NCBI RefSeq assembly: GCF_022267515.1
Contig: NZ_JAKFGB010000011.1
Coordinates: 1 to 64,000, forward strand
Source of the DNA: Rubinisphaera margarita
Lineage (GTDB): Bacteria > Planctomycetota > Planctomycetia > Planctomycetales > Planctomycetaceae
DNA length: 64,000 bases
Reading direction: 5' to 3'
Each line of letters begins with the position of its first letter. The stretch's first letter is position 1. This document shows positions 17,409 through 25,538 of this stretch, one piece after another. The notes under the pieces were generated by a model. It was not told the origin of the DNA. It saw only the letters and a list, made by a program, of their open reading frames with translations, and searched no databases. Both the position numbers and the translations under genes were made by a program.

Positions 17409-18964
17409 CAGACGACCTCTTCAGTTGAATGTGCGGAGGAATCGGGCTGCGGTCGAGGCACCGTCAGAATGCCGATCAGGAAAATGGTGAGTGTGCCGAC
17501 GACAATCGTCATATTGGCGTGCAGCGGGTTCTGTAGATACGGAGGCAGCGACGCGATCTTTGTGGAGAAAGTCATCCAGGAAATCACGAGCAGACCAATC
17601 GTAACGGCGAGCATCGCTCCATGTTTCGAGGGTTGCCGCACGATCATGCCGATCAGGAACAGACCGAGCAGACCGCCGGCGAAGATCCCCTGCAGCGTCC
17701 ACCACGCCTGCAGAATACTCTCGACGCCGATCATCGCCAGAGCCGTCCCGGTGCCGATGATGCCGGTGACAACCGTGGCGACTCGAAGCACCCGCATGGC
17801 CGCCTTCTCACTCGGTTCGGGATTGAAATAGCGTTCGTAGATATCTTTGAGAATGATCGTCGCTGAGGAGTTCAACGAGGTATCGACGCTGCTCATCGCG
17901 GCTGCAAAAATCGCGGCGATCATCAAACCCGCCATTCCCGGCGGCAGGTGCGTGGAGATGAAATGCGGCAGAACTTTGTCGCCGATCTGGGCATCAGTCA
18001 GAAGAGCGGCTCGCGATTCGACCGATTGATCGAGGTCAGCCGCATTCGGAGGCAGATCAGTCGCGACCTGAATCTGCACCTCATGCTTCATCTCGGGGTG
18101 AGTTTCGTAATACGAGAACAGCACCGCTCCGATCACAAAGAACAGCAGCGAGATCGGCACGTACATCAAGGCCCCCAGCCAGAGGGCTCCGCGAGCAGAT
18201 TTGATCGTTTTGGCTGTGTGATATCGCTGGACGTAGCTCTGGTCGATCCCGAAGTTATTCAGATTGATGAACAGACCATACAGCAGCATCACCCAGACTG
18301 TTGAAGTCGTGAAGTCGGGCATCCAGCTGCCGAGGCTGAACTTACCCTGTTCCGCCGCAATCGCAAACGCCTGCCCCGGACCTTCCGGCATGCCGGCCAG
18401 CAGCATCCCGAAGATCAGCACGGCTCCGCCCATCAGCACAATTGACTGCACGACATCGGTCCAGATCACCGCTTCGATTCCGCCGAGCAGCGTGTATACG
18501 GTCACGAGAATTCCGGTAAGAACGATGATCGTCGGAACATCCCAGCCGGTGAGCGCATACAGCCCGAGGGCCACGCCGAACAGAATCGCTCCCATGCGGG
18601 CAATCTGGGTCAACAGGTAGCAGACCACGGCATAGGTGCGGGCCCAGTTGCCGAACTTCACTTCGAAGTGATGGTAAGCCGAGATCTCTCCCGAGTTCCG
18701 ATAGAACGGCACGAAGTAACGGGTCGCAATCCACGCCGCGAGAGGCAGCGTGAGACTGAAGACAAAGGCATTGAAGTTCGTTCCGTAGGTTTTCCCCGGC
18801 ACCCCCAGAAAGGTGTTACTGCTGAGGAACGTGCCGAAGATCGAAAGCCCGACCGCCCAGCCGGGGAGCGAACCGCCGGCTGCCATGAATTCTTTGGTCG
18901 AGTCGCTGGAACGAACGAACCAGCAGCCCATCGCCACCACGCCGATGACGTAGACCGCAAACAC
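17408..18964 (-). CDS. Sodium/solute symporter (SSS family)
   Basis: A 518-residue membrane transporter of the SSS (SLC5-like) family, with about 12-13 hydrophobic segments and the family pattern SIFGTFLSSNTFLGVPGKTYG in the first unwound helix. It probably imports a sugar or sugar acid with Na+. The only usual start codon is GTG at 18962-18964, which begins inside the first transmembrane helix. The open frame continues upstream to a TAG at 19007-19009 and encodes LASFDIIV, typical of the family N-terminus, with ATT at 18989-18991 as the only plausible earlier start. The true N-terminus is therefore uncertain. It ends at the first base of the aldolase start codon. Confidence 0.9.
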   Translation of the reverse strand: MFAVYVIGVVAMGCWFVRSSDSTKEFMAAGGSLPGWAVGLSIFGTFLSSNTFLGVPGKTYGTNFNAFVFSLTLPLAAWIATRYFVPFYRNSGEISAYHHFEVKFGNWARTYAVVCYLLTQIARMGAILFGVALGLYALTGWDVPTIIVLTGILVTVYTLLGGIEAVIWTDVVQSIVLMGGAVLIFGMLLAGMPEGPGQAFAIAAEQGKFSLGSWMPDFTTSTVWVMLLYGLFINLNNFGIDQSYVQRYHTAKTIKSARGALWLGALMYVPISLLFFVIGAVLFSYYETHPEMKHEVQIQVATDLPPNAADLDQSVESRAALLTDAQIGDKVLPHFISTHLPPGMAGLMIAAIFAAAMSSVDTSLNSSATIILKDIYERYFNPEPSEKAAMRVLRVATVVTGIIGTGTALAMIGVESILQAWWTLQGIFAGGLLGLFLIGMIVRQPSKHGAMLAVTIGLLVISWMTFSTKIASLPPYLQNPLHANMTIVVGTLTIFLIGILTVPRPQPDSSAHSTEEVV

Positions 18965-19048
18965 GATGATGTCGAATGATGCAAGTTGAATGAGAGCGCC
19001 TGTCTTCTAATCTCAAGAGGGACGAAGATCTCGAACCGATCGCCGAAT

Positions 19049-20665
19049 TCAGTCGACGTCTCCGCAGAGGGAGACTTCGATACCGAGTTCGGCTGCCATT
19101 TGAGCCTTGGCCTGCAGCAGCTGCTTCGCCTTTGCTTCACTCGTGGCGTAGGCGACCTGAATGTGATTGCTCTTGTGGCGGGCCATCATCTGATCCCGCG
19201 AAACGCCCTTCAGAACCGCGTGCATAATCGGCCAGGGCGGCGTCGTTTCTTTCCACCGGCGTTCCGTCTCTTCCTGCGGCAGTTCGATCGCTTTGGCCAG
19301 TCCCAGGTCCATTCTCAACAGACCATCGGCGACATAGATTCGCGACCAGACCACTTCGCCGGGCCGCGAGATGCCGCGAACTGTGCTCCCGCCATTGGGG
19401 AAGTACATCGCTGGCTGACGGAAGCCTTCGGTTCCCTTCCACCCGCCAATGAAATGCTCGGGAGGGGCGGCTCCGCTGATCAACAGCACCCAGATGTAAT
19501 CTTCGACCGAACCGCTCGCGTCGTGATCGCCCCAGCGGAGATCGTGCAACGTTGTCTCGACCGGTTCGCCGAACGCCGCGTGAACCCGATTGGTCATCAG
19601 AGCATCGAGCCCGGCACACTCATCGACTTCATTGAAGTGTGGAATGGCCCGGCCTTCAAACAGCACCCGACTGCCATCGCGACTGCGGACCGGCGGACGG
19701 CTCGTATTGTTGAGCGTTCCTTCCACCAGATCGCTGGCTGGCAACAGATCCTTCAGCCCCTGCTGATACTGGATGCCGATCAGATTGCAGCCGAAGTCGT
19801 CGGCGATTCGCACGGCTGCGATATACATTTTGCACTGCAGCAGAATCTGGTCTTCGGTCAGATCGCTGTCGTGATTCGGTCCGGTATGAAATGTCATCCC
19901 GGCATCGTCGAACCACTTTCGGACTTCGCGGGCTTCTTCGTCGGACGTCTGCATCGTCTCGTAGTAGAGAGCCGATTGACTGAGCCGCTCCTTGAAGACT
20001 CCACACGAGTGAAGCAAATCATCGGGAATGATCGCGTTGAACATTCCCATGCAGCCTTCGTCGAAGACTCCCATGATCGCTTTGTCGCGAAGCAACTCTT
20101 CGGCCAGCCGGCTGCCAACTTCGTTCGCCTCGGCATCGTCCGCTCCGCCGAAGCTGCGAACGTGACTTTCATCGTGCCGACAGACTCCGGTATTCAACCA
20201 GTCGCGGAGCCGGGAGAGGAAATACTCGTCCTGAAAATCGATGCTCCAGAGAGTCGAATAATCGACGCCGGCTTTGGTCAACGACCCGTTCAGATTCAGC
20301 ATGCCGACAAGCCCCGGCCATTGCCCCGACCAGTTGGCAACGGTCAGAATCGGTCCGCGATGAGTCGTCAGTCCGGCCAGGACATGATGCGAATATTGCC
20401 AGACGGCCTCGGCGACAATCAGCGGACGATCAGGATCGAGCTTGCGGAAGACTTCCATCCCCTGTCGCTGTGAGGCGATGAAGCCATGTCCGGCTGCTTC
20501 GTCGAATTCGTGAGCCCGTTCGACCTCCCAGCCCATGCTGCGGATCGCTTCGGTAAGGGCGGCTTCCATCTGCTGTTGAGCCGGCCAGCAAACCTGATTG
20601 GCCGACAGCCGCAGGTCTCCACTGGCGAGCAGGTACACGGTCTTGTTGTCACTGGCTGCGTTCAT
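19049..20665 (-). CDS. L-fucose isomerase-like protein
   Basis: A 538-residue protein with the two-part layout of L-fucose/L-arabinose isomerases: an N-terminal alpha/beta domain and a C-terminal barrel. It contains FDEGCMGMFNAIIPDDLL, resembling the metal-ligand Glu/Asp region of FucI, and GRAIPHFNEVDECAGLDAL near residue 340. These enzymes interconvert aldoses and ketoses using Mn2+. The start codon overlaps the kinase stop (ATGA), so the pair probably acts in sequence: isomerase, then kinase. The exact sugar cannot be read from the sequence. Assignment to the family is moderately strong. Confidence 0.8.
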   Translation of the reverse strand: MNAASDNKTVYLLASGDLRLSANQVCWPAQQQMEAALTEAIRSMGWEVERAHEFDEAAGHGFIASQRQGMEVFRKLDPDRPLIVAEAVWQYSHHVLAGLTTHRGPILTVANWSGQWPGLVGMLNLNGSLTKAGVDYSTLWSIDFQDEYFLSRLRDWLNTGVCRHDESHVRSFGGADDAEANEVGSRLAEELLRDKAIMGVFDEGCMGMFNAIIPDDLLHSCGVFKERLSQSALYYETMQTSDEEAREVRKWFDDAGMTFHTGPNHDSDLTEDQILLQCKMYIAAVRIADDFGCNLIGIQYQQGLKDLLPASDLVEGTLNNTSRPPVRSRDGSRVLFEGRAIPHFNEVDECAGLDALMTNRVHAAFGEPVETTLHDLRWGDHDASGSVEDYIWVLLISGAAPPEHFIGGWKGTEGFRQPAMYFPNGGSTVRGISRPGEVVWSRIYVADGLLRMDLGLAKAIELPQEETERRWKETTPPWPIMHAVLKGVSRDQMMARHKSNHIQVAYATSEAKAKQLLQAKAQMAAELGIEVSLCGDVD

Positions 20666-22269
20666 AGCTGCTTTCCACTCAAGCGGGCTGCTTCCCGACG
20701 GTATTCTTGAAAAATGGGTTCATACGCAGCGCGAGCGTCTTCGTCGGGCTGCATGACGATCATCTGATCGGGGCGATGGGCCATCTGTTGAATGGCCGTG
20801 CCGATGTCGGCGAAGCCCGATTCTTCCTGAGCGGCAAACGCTCCCAGAATGGCCGCTCCGAGAGCCGGGCCCTGTTGGGAAGGATGAATCTCAATGGGCG
20901 AGCCGAGCACATCGGCGTAGATCTGCACGAGCAGTCGATTGTGATGTGGCAGGCCGCCGGTGGCGATGAAGCGATTGACCGGTACGTCGTGTTCGCGGAG
21001 CAGATCGACAATCCAGCGGACGCCAAACGCCGAGGCTTCCAGCGTGGCTCGATAGAGATGAGCCGGCCCGTGATACAGCTTCAGCCCCTGAAACTGACCG
21101 GAGAGCGATCCATCCATCAACGGCGTGCGACATCCGGCAAACCAGTCGAGACAGCGGACGCCCTCGGAACCGGGCGCGAGTTGCTTCGCTTCGGCATCGA
21201 GCGTCTTGAAGTCATCCTGGCCGGTCAGGCGGCGAATCCAGTCGAACGAATCGCCGACCGCGGCCTGGCCGGTTTCATACCCGAAGTAGCCCGGAAGAAT
21301 GCCATCCTTCACGATCCCCGCCACGCCCGGCACGAACTGGTCCTGCTCGGAATTCAGCATATGGCAACTGCTCGTCCCCATCACCAGGACGAGTGTGCCA
21401 GATTCATAAGCGCCGACTCCGGGGACGCCGGAATGGGCATCGATAATCGCCGCACTCACAGCGATACCCGCCTGCAGTCCGAGACGCTCGGCCATCGCGT
21501 CGGTCAGCGTTCCCGCTTTTGAGCCCGGCGGACAGAAGCGGCCCGGCATCTTGTCGACGACATTCGCCATTCGTGAATCGACTGCTTCGAAGTACTCGGA
21601 CGACGGGAAGCCTTCCTCGGCATGCCACATCGCTTTGTAGCCTGCCTGACAGGTCGATCGCGGAAGACTGTTCGCTTCGCCGCCGACGAGTTGCCACACG
21701 AACCAGTCGCCCGCTTCCAGCCAGACTTCGGTCGCATCGTAGACGTGCGGAGCATGCGTGAGCGTTTCAAGGATCTTGGGAAAGAACCATTCCAGACCGA
21801 TGATCCCGCCATACCGGGCCAGCCAGCTTTCGTTCCGCTCGCGGGCAACTTCGTTCAGACGATCCGTTTCGGGCTGGGCGGCATGATGTTTCCACAACTT
21901 CGGCCAGGCGTACTTCTCGCCGGCAAACTCCGGCAGCAGACAAAGCGGGCGGCCATCCGCGGCTGCGGGGAGCATGGTGCAACTCGTGAAGTCGACGCCA
22001 ATGCCGATGATCTGCTCCGCGGCGACGCCGGATTTCTGCACGGCTTTCTTCACCGCCTCGGCTGCAGAGTCGATCCAGTCCTGCGGATGCTGGAGAGCGA
22101 ACTCCGCCGGCAGCTTCTCGCCGGTGCCCGGCAGTGTTTCGATCAGCTGGCCGTGCTCGTAATTCACGACCTCCGACGCCAGTTCGGTCCCATCAAGGGA
22201 AACGAGCAGCGCCCGCACCGAGAGGGTGCCGAAATCGAGTCCGAGTGATACCTTCTGCCGGTCTGCCAT
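20662..22269 (-). CDS. araB: FGGY carbohydrate kinase, ribulokinase-like
   Basis: A 535-residue FGGY-family sugar kinase. Residues 8-25 (SLGLDFGTLSVRALLVSL) form the first phosphate loop of the actin-like ATPase fold. IGIGVDFTSCTMLPAAADG is the pattern of AraB-type ribulokinases, GTSSCHMLN is the adenosine segment, and the C-terminus has RFIATGGLPHHNRLLVQIYADVLG. It phosphorylates a ketose, most simply L-ribulose, but the adjacent isomerase is fucose-type, so L-fuculose or a related ketose is possible. It begins 44 bases after the GntR gene stop. Confidence 0.87.
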   Translation of the reverse strand: MADRQKVSLGLDFGTLSVRALLVSLDGTELASEVVNYEHGQLIETLPGTGEKLPAEFALQHPQDWIDSAAEAVKKAVQKSGVAAEQIIGIGVDFTSCTMLPAAADGRPLCLLPEFAGEKYAWPKLWKHHAAQPETDRLNEVARERNESWLARYGGIIGLEWFFPKILETLTHAPHVYDATEVWLEAGDWFVWQLVGGEANSLPRSTCQAGYKAMWHAEEGFPSSEYFEAVDSRMANVVDKMPGRFCPPGSKAGTLTDAMAERLGLQAGIAVSAAIIDAHSGVPGVGAYESGTLVLVMGTSSCHMLNSEQDQFVPGVAGIVKDGILPGYFGYETGQAAVGDSFDWIRRLTGQDDFKTLDAEAKQLAPGSEGVRCLDWFAGCRTPLMDGSLSGQFQGLKLYHGPAHLYRATLEASAFGVRWIVDLLREHDVPVNRFIATGGLPHHNRLLVQIYADVLGSPIEIHPSQQGPALGAAILGAFAAQEESGFADIGTAIQQMAHRPDQMIVMQPDEDARAAYEPIFQEYRREAARLSGKQL

Positions 22270-22313
22270 GTTGTCTCTGGTCCGCCTGCAAGTTGTGGAG
22301 GAATAGGGTTCGG

Positions 22314-23009
22314 TTACTTCCAGCGTCGATCCGGTTTCTCGACCGGGAGCCGCAATGTGACATCAAGTCCTTTGCGAATGTGTTCCCGCATCGCCACCCG
22401 AGCCGCGACCGCGTCATGTCCATTGAGAGCCACGAGAATCTGCTCGTGATCCTCGCAGGTCGCCTGAAGAATCTCGCCGTCGTACTGATGCCGGTCGGTC
22501 GCGAAGATCCGTGAGAGCACGTGTGAGTTTTCGATCGTGCGAATCATTAGCTCGTTTCCGCACGATTCGAGAATCAACCGGTGAAAGGCGAGGTCATGTT
22601 CTTCGAAACGCCGAATCACACTGCGATCATCACTCTCAAGCCGTCCCGTGTTGGCATTGTCGGCGATCTCCTGCATAGCCAAGAACTCCCGCCGTACCGC
22701 TTCGAGGCATTCGTCATCCATCCGCTCGGCCGCCTTCTCAGCCGCGTACGGTTCGAGAGCCTCGCGCATTTCATAGAGCTCGATGATCTCCCGCCGCCCG
22801 AGCGTTCGCACGACCGCTCCGAGTTGAGGCACGAGATCGACGAAGCCTTCGTTCACCAGCAGTCCGATCGCCTCCCGTACGGGCGTGGCACTGATTCCAA
22901 GTTCTTTCCCGACCGGCCCGTACAAAATCCGCGACCCCGGAGGCAACTGCCCGGAAACGAGCTGAGCCTTCAGATAGTCGTAGGCCCTGCGGGAATGTGT
23001 TTTCGCCAT
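22314..23009 (-). CDS. GntR-family (FadR/FCD) transcriptional regulator
   Basis: About 231 residues. A winged-helix domain covers residues 1-70 (AYDYLKAQLVSGQLPPGSRI, ISATPVREAIGLLVNEGFV). An all-helical FCD ligand domain follows, with the metal-ligand pattern D-x3-H in HDLAFHRLI and later His residues in CEDHEQIL and MREHIRKG. FCD regulators often sense sugar acids and repress the operon they head. Here it is first in the leftward sugar locus. Start choice: ATG at 23007-23009, or GTG 12 bases upstream at 23021; neither has a strong ribosome site. A palindromic operator candidate lies just upstream. Confidence 0.88.
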   Translation of the reverse strand: MAKTHSRRAYDYLKAQLVSGQLPPGSRILYGPVGKELGISATPVREAIGLLVNEGFVDLVPQLGAVVRTLGRREIIELYEMREALEPYAAEKAAERMDDECLEAVRREFLAMQEIADNANTGRLESDDRSVIRRFEEHDLAFHRLILESCGNELMIRTIENSHVLSRIFATDRHQYDGEILQATCEDHEQILVALNGHDAVAARVAMREHIRKGLDVTLRLPVEKPDRRWK

Positions 23010-23029
23010 TGAAACGCTCACGGCTGCTA

Positions 23030-23080
23030 ATCCATATAAGTCTATAGACTATGGATAACAATTGCCTGATACGTTGTCAA
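23030..23080 (-). promoter_or_regulatory. Promoter with overlapping palindromic operator for the sugar locus
   Basis: On the minus strand TTGACA (23075-23080) is followed after 17 bases by TATCCA (23052-23057), a good -35 and a weak -10. The perfect 12-base palindrome AGTCTATAGACT (23039-23050), flanked by ATCCAT/ATGGAT (23030-23035 and 23051-23056), overlaps the -10 and start region. It is placed as expected for autoregulation by the GntR protein. The sites are seen; binding is inferred. Confidence 0.6.
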
Positions 23081-23170
23081 ACGACGGGGCGCATGATCGA
23101 AGACGGGACGAGCAGCATTTGATCCCGATGTTGCCGGGCGAGAAAGAGGATCTGATTTCCAAGGAGCCCC

Positions 23171-23578
23171 CTAGAACTCACGCCCATTGGCAAGCCATTG
23201 CTGGCGAAGCTCCACCCGCTGTGGAGCATTCATTTGCAGCAATCGGATCGTCGCCCTCCCAACGGCCGTCAAGCCGAGAATCATGCCCCCATCCATTTCG
23301 AAATGCTCGCTCCACCGATCATTGCGAGGATGAAACAAGGGGACGTGTTGAGCCGTTTGCGGACCGATACTTGAAAGATTTGTTCCTTTGAAAGCATTGC
23401 AGCGATTGCACGCAAGGCACAGATGCTCAAGCTCATCAACGACAACATCCAAATGTTGCCGGGCGATGATGTGATCGACGTGAAACGTCAGGAAGCTTGC
23501 CTCCTGCGGCAGCAGACAGTACTCGCATCGATCTTTGGCTCGACGTCGAACCATCTCACGGATGGCGTCGTCCATCAC
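23171..23578 (-). CDS. HNH endonuclease
   Basis: A 135-residue HNH nuclease. The fold is marked by a zinc-type pair C-x2-C (RCEYCLLP, residues 18-21), FHVDHIIARQH holding the catalytic His, and CLACNRCNAFKGTNL with two more Cys and the Asn/His-metal segment. This is the free-standing cyanobacterial/planctomycete-type HNH protein. Its start overlaps the stop of the small gene upstream by four bases, so the two are translated together. It may be a mobile or toxin-like nuclease, or a housekeeping repair protein; the sequence alone does not say. Confidence 0.87.
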   Translation of the reverse strand: MMDDAIREMVRRRAKDRCEYCLLPQEASFLTFHVDHIIARQHLDVVVDELEHLCLACNRCNAFKGTNLSSIGPQTAQHVPLFHPRNDRWSEHFEMDGGMILGLTAVGRATIRLLQMNAPQRVELRQQWLANGREF

Positions 23579-23832
23579 GAAGACGACTTCGCCAGAAAGC
23601 CGCGGGCTTTCAACTGCAGAATCGAAATTAAGTCTGCAGCGTCAATCAGAGCCTTGTACTCAGCGTCCTCTTCCGTGGTCAGTGTCCCGTCGCTGGCTTT
23701 TATCGCCAACCGTTCGACGTGTTCCTGCAACTCCTCGTCGATTTGAATCTGAAGCACAGCCTGGGCGAGTTCCGGAGTAAAAGCATCGGAAACCGGAGTG
23801 AGAAATCGATCGAGAAAGTTGATAGTGCTCAT
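23575..23832 (-). CDS. Small helical protein paired with HNH nuclease
   Basis: An 85-residue acidic, mostly helical protein (TPELAQAVLQIQIDEELQEHVERLAIKASDGTLTTEEDAEYKALIDAAD). Its reading frame overlaps the HNH start by four bases. The ATG at 23830-23832 is preferred to one 18 bases upstream, as the upstream residues look like read-through. Genetic pairing and size resemble an antitoxin or immunity partner, but no family motif proves this. Function is unknown. Confidence 0.7.
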   Translation of the reverse strand: MSTINFLDRFLTPVSDAFTPELAQAVLQIQIDEELQEHVERLAIKASDGTLTTEEDAEYKALIDAADLISILQLKARGFLAKSSS

Positions 23833-23895
23833 GCGGTAATGATACCACAACCACCCCAGGGCAGGCGAGAAAAATCGCGCCTCGACAGTGAAACG

Positions 23896-24276
23896 TCATT
23901 CTGCGGCTGCAATCCGATCGAACACGATCTGGACCATCAGCGGATGGAGGCCGAGGTGCGAGCAGACTTTGAATTCGACATCGGGCCATCGCTGAGAGAA
24001 CTCATCGCGGAACTCGGTCAGGTCATTGGCGACGTGCGTGCCGGCGGAGAGGAAGTAAGGGAACATGAGCACTCGATCGGCCCCGGCTGCGACGCAGGCT
24101 TCGGCTCCCTGAGGGATGGTCGGTTCGGCGAGTTCCAGGAACGAGCACTCGACAATCTGACCGGGACGCGACTCCTGCACCATTTCCTTGAGGCGAAACA
24201 GATCGTCGTTCGCCTGCTGCCGGCGACTTCCATGGGCGATGAGAAGTATTGCGTCTCGATTGCTGTCGCTTGCCAT
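23896..24276 (-). CDS. cbiX: CbiX-like sirohydrochlorin chelatase
   Basis: A 126-residue small chelatase. ILLIAHGSRRQQANDDL at residues 10-26 carries the first active-site His, and MFPYFLSAGTHVANDL near residue 75 carries the second, the arrangement of short CbiX/SirB enzymes that insert Co2+ or Fe2+ into sirohydrochlorin. At about 125 residues it is the half-size form that works as a homodimer. Product could be siroheme or cobalt-precorrin; no other corrin or siroheme genes are adjacent. It lies alone between the nuclease pair and the ribosomal genes. Confidence 0.87.
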   Translation of the reverse strand: MASDSNRDAILLIAHGSRRQQANDDLFRLKEMVQESRPGQIVECSFLELAEPTIPQGAEACVAAGADRVLMFPYFLSAGTHVANDLTEFRDEFSQRWPDVEFKVCSHLGLHPLMVQIVFDRIAAAE

Positions 24277-24361
24277 TGCGGGTCTTTCTCTCCGGTCGCC
24301 CGGATCTCGTGCGGTCGATTTCCTGATGCCCGATTATAGACCTGAACGGAGATCAGCGCAT

Positions 24362-24397
24362 AAAAAAACGCGTTCGACCTGCGAACGCGTTTTCTTG
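24362..24397 (-). terminator. Terminator after rpsG
   Basis: Perfect stem AAAACGCGTTCG/CGAACGCGTTTT with a 5-base loop, followed on the minus strand by a run of T. It begins 25 bases past the rpsG stop and closes the rpsL-rpsG unit. Confidence 0.88.
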
Positions 24398-24421
24398 TTT
24401 TCAGTGGCTCGATCGCCGGGC

Positions 24422-24895
24422 TTACCAGGCGAAGTGAGCAAACGCCTTGTTGGCTTCGGCCATGCGGTGCACGTTTTCGCGAGTTGTCATCGCGGTGCCT
24501 TCGCGGCGGGAAGCGGCCATGAACTCTTCAGCCAGGCTCTGCGAAATCGGGCGTCCTTTGCGACCGCGGACAGCGGCCAGGATCCAGCGAATCGCCAGAG
24601 TCTGCTGACGCTTCGGACGGACGGGAGTTGGAACCTGATAGGTGGCTCCCCCGACTCGCTTGGAACGGACTTCGAGGTAAGGCTTGCAGTTTTCCACAGC
24701 CCGTTCGAAGACTTCGATTTCGCTTTCCTGAGGCATCCGCTCCTTGATGATCTCGAGAGCGTCGTAGAACGCCCGCTGAGCGGTGCTCTTCTTGCCGTCG
24801 AGCATCAGGCAGTTAATGAACTTCGAGGCCAGAATCGATTCGAAGCGGGGATCGGGTTTCAGCTGAGTTGCCGAGGCAGTAAATCGCTTTGCCAT
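24422..24895 (-). CDS. rpsG: 30S ribosomal protein S7
   Basis: 157 residues, normal length. The sequence is S7 throughout: FINCLMLDGKKSTAQRAFYDAL, EVFERAVENCKPYLEVRSKRVGG, YQVPTPVRPKRQQTLAIRWI and the C-terminal VHRMAEANKAFAHFAW. It nucleates assembly of the 30S head and contacts mRNA and tRNA at the E site. The ATG at 24893-24895 (MAKRF) is chosen; the much longer open frame upstream runs through the rpsL spacer and is not protein-like. It follows rpsL by 85 bases. fusA and tuf, which often follow, are absent. Confidence 0.98.
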   Translation of the reverse strand: MAKRFTASATQLKPDPRFESILASKFINCLMLDGKKSTAQRAFYDALEIIKERMPQESEIEVFERAVENCKPYLEVRSKRVGGATYQVPTPVRPKRQQTLAIRWILAAVRGRKGRPISQSLAEEFMAASRREGTAMTTRENVHRMAEANKAFAHFAW

Positions 24896-24980
24896 GAACC
24901 ATCTATAGTCTAGAAATGAGGTATGTGTGAAATGCCGACTTCGGCAACAGATTACCTGGGGCGTTAACCGCCAGAGCCGC

Positions 24981-25352
24981 CTATTTAGGCCGCTTACCAC
25001 CGTAGCGGCTGCGAGCCTGGCGACGATCGCTGACGCCGAGCGTATCGAGCACGCCGCGGATAATCTTGTAGCGAACACCGGGAAGGTCGCGAACACGACC
25101 ACCACGAACCAGAACAATCGAGTGTTCCTGCAGGTTGTGGCCTTCACCCGGAATATAAGCCGTGACTTCCTTGCCGTTCGACAACCGCACACGAGCCACT
25201 TTTCGCAGAGCCGAGTTCGGCTTCTTCGGAGTCATCGTCTTCACCTGAAGACAGACGCCGCGCTTCTGCGGACAGCCTTCCAGCAGTGGCGTCTTGCTCT
25301 TAGTCACCGGCTTTTTGCGTGGCTTGCGAATTAACTGATTGATTGTCGGCAT
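24981..25352 (-). CDS. rpsL: 30S ribosomal protein S12
   Basis: 123 residues, standard length. MPTINQLIRKPRKKP starts the protein; the decoding-centre loop TPKKPNSALRKVARV keeps the wild-type Lys that is altered in streptomycin-resistant mutants, and the second loop GHNLQEHSIVLVRGGRVRDL with PGVRYKII is normal. It forms part of the decoding site. It is the first gene of an rpsL-rpsG pair; the spacer upstream contains no rpoC, so the classic str operon is split here. Confidence 0.98.
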   Translation of the reverse strand: MPTINQLIRKPRKKPVTKSKTPLLEGCPQKRGVCLQVKTMTPKKPNSALRKVARVRLSNGKEVTAYIPGEGHNLQEHSIVLVRGGRVRDLPGVRYKIIRGVLDTLGVSDRRQARSRYGGKRPK

Positions 25353-25538
25353 TCTTGCTGACCCTAAGTCACAGACATTTACGTGGTTATAAACATTGGA
25401 GAACCAAGCGTTCTCGACGAACCGTCAGTACACACTCAAATCCGGTCCCGCGGGAGCCGGAAATGAGCAAGGGGAAAGGATATCGAGTTCGCCAGCGATC
25501 GTCAAACCAACTCGCACGGGCAAACTCTGATCCGTCCC

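Noticed and set aside
24362..24397. Repeat family member (hairpin after rpsG)
   Set aside because: A perfect stem followed by a T-run is a normal terminator and lacks the heads of the two repeat families.
24981..25352. Streptomycin-resistance type change in S12
   Set aside because: The KPNSALRK and GVRY segments are wild type.
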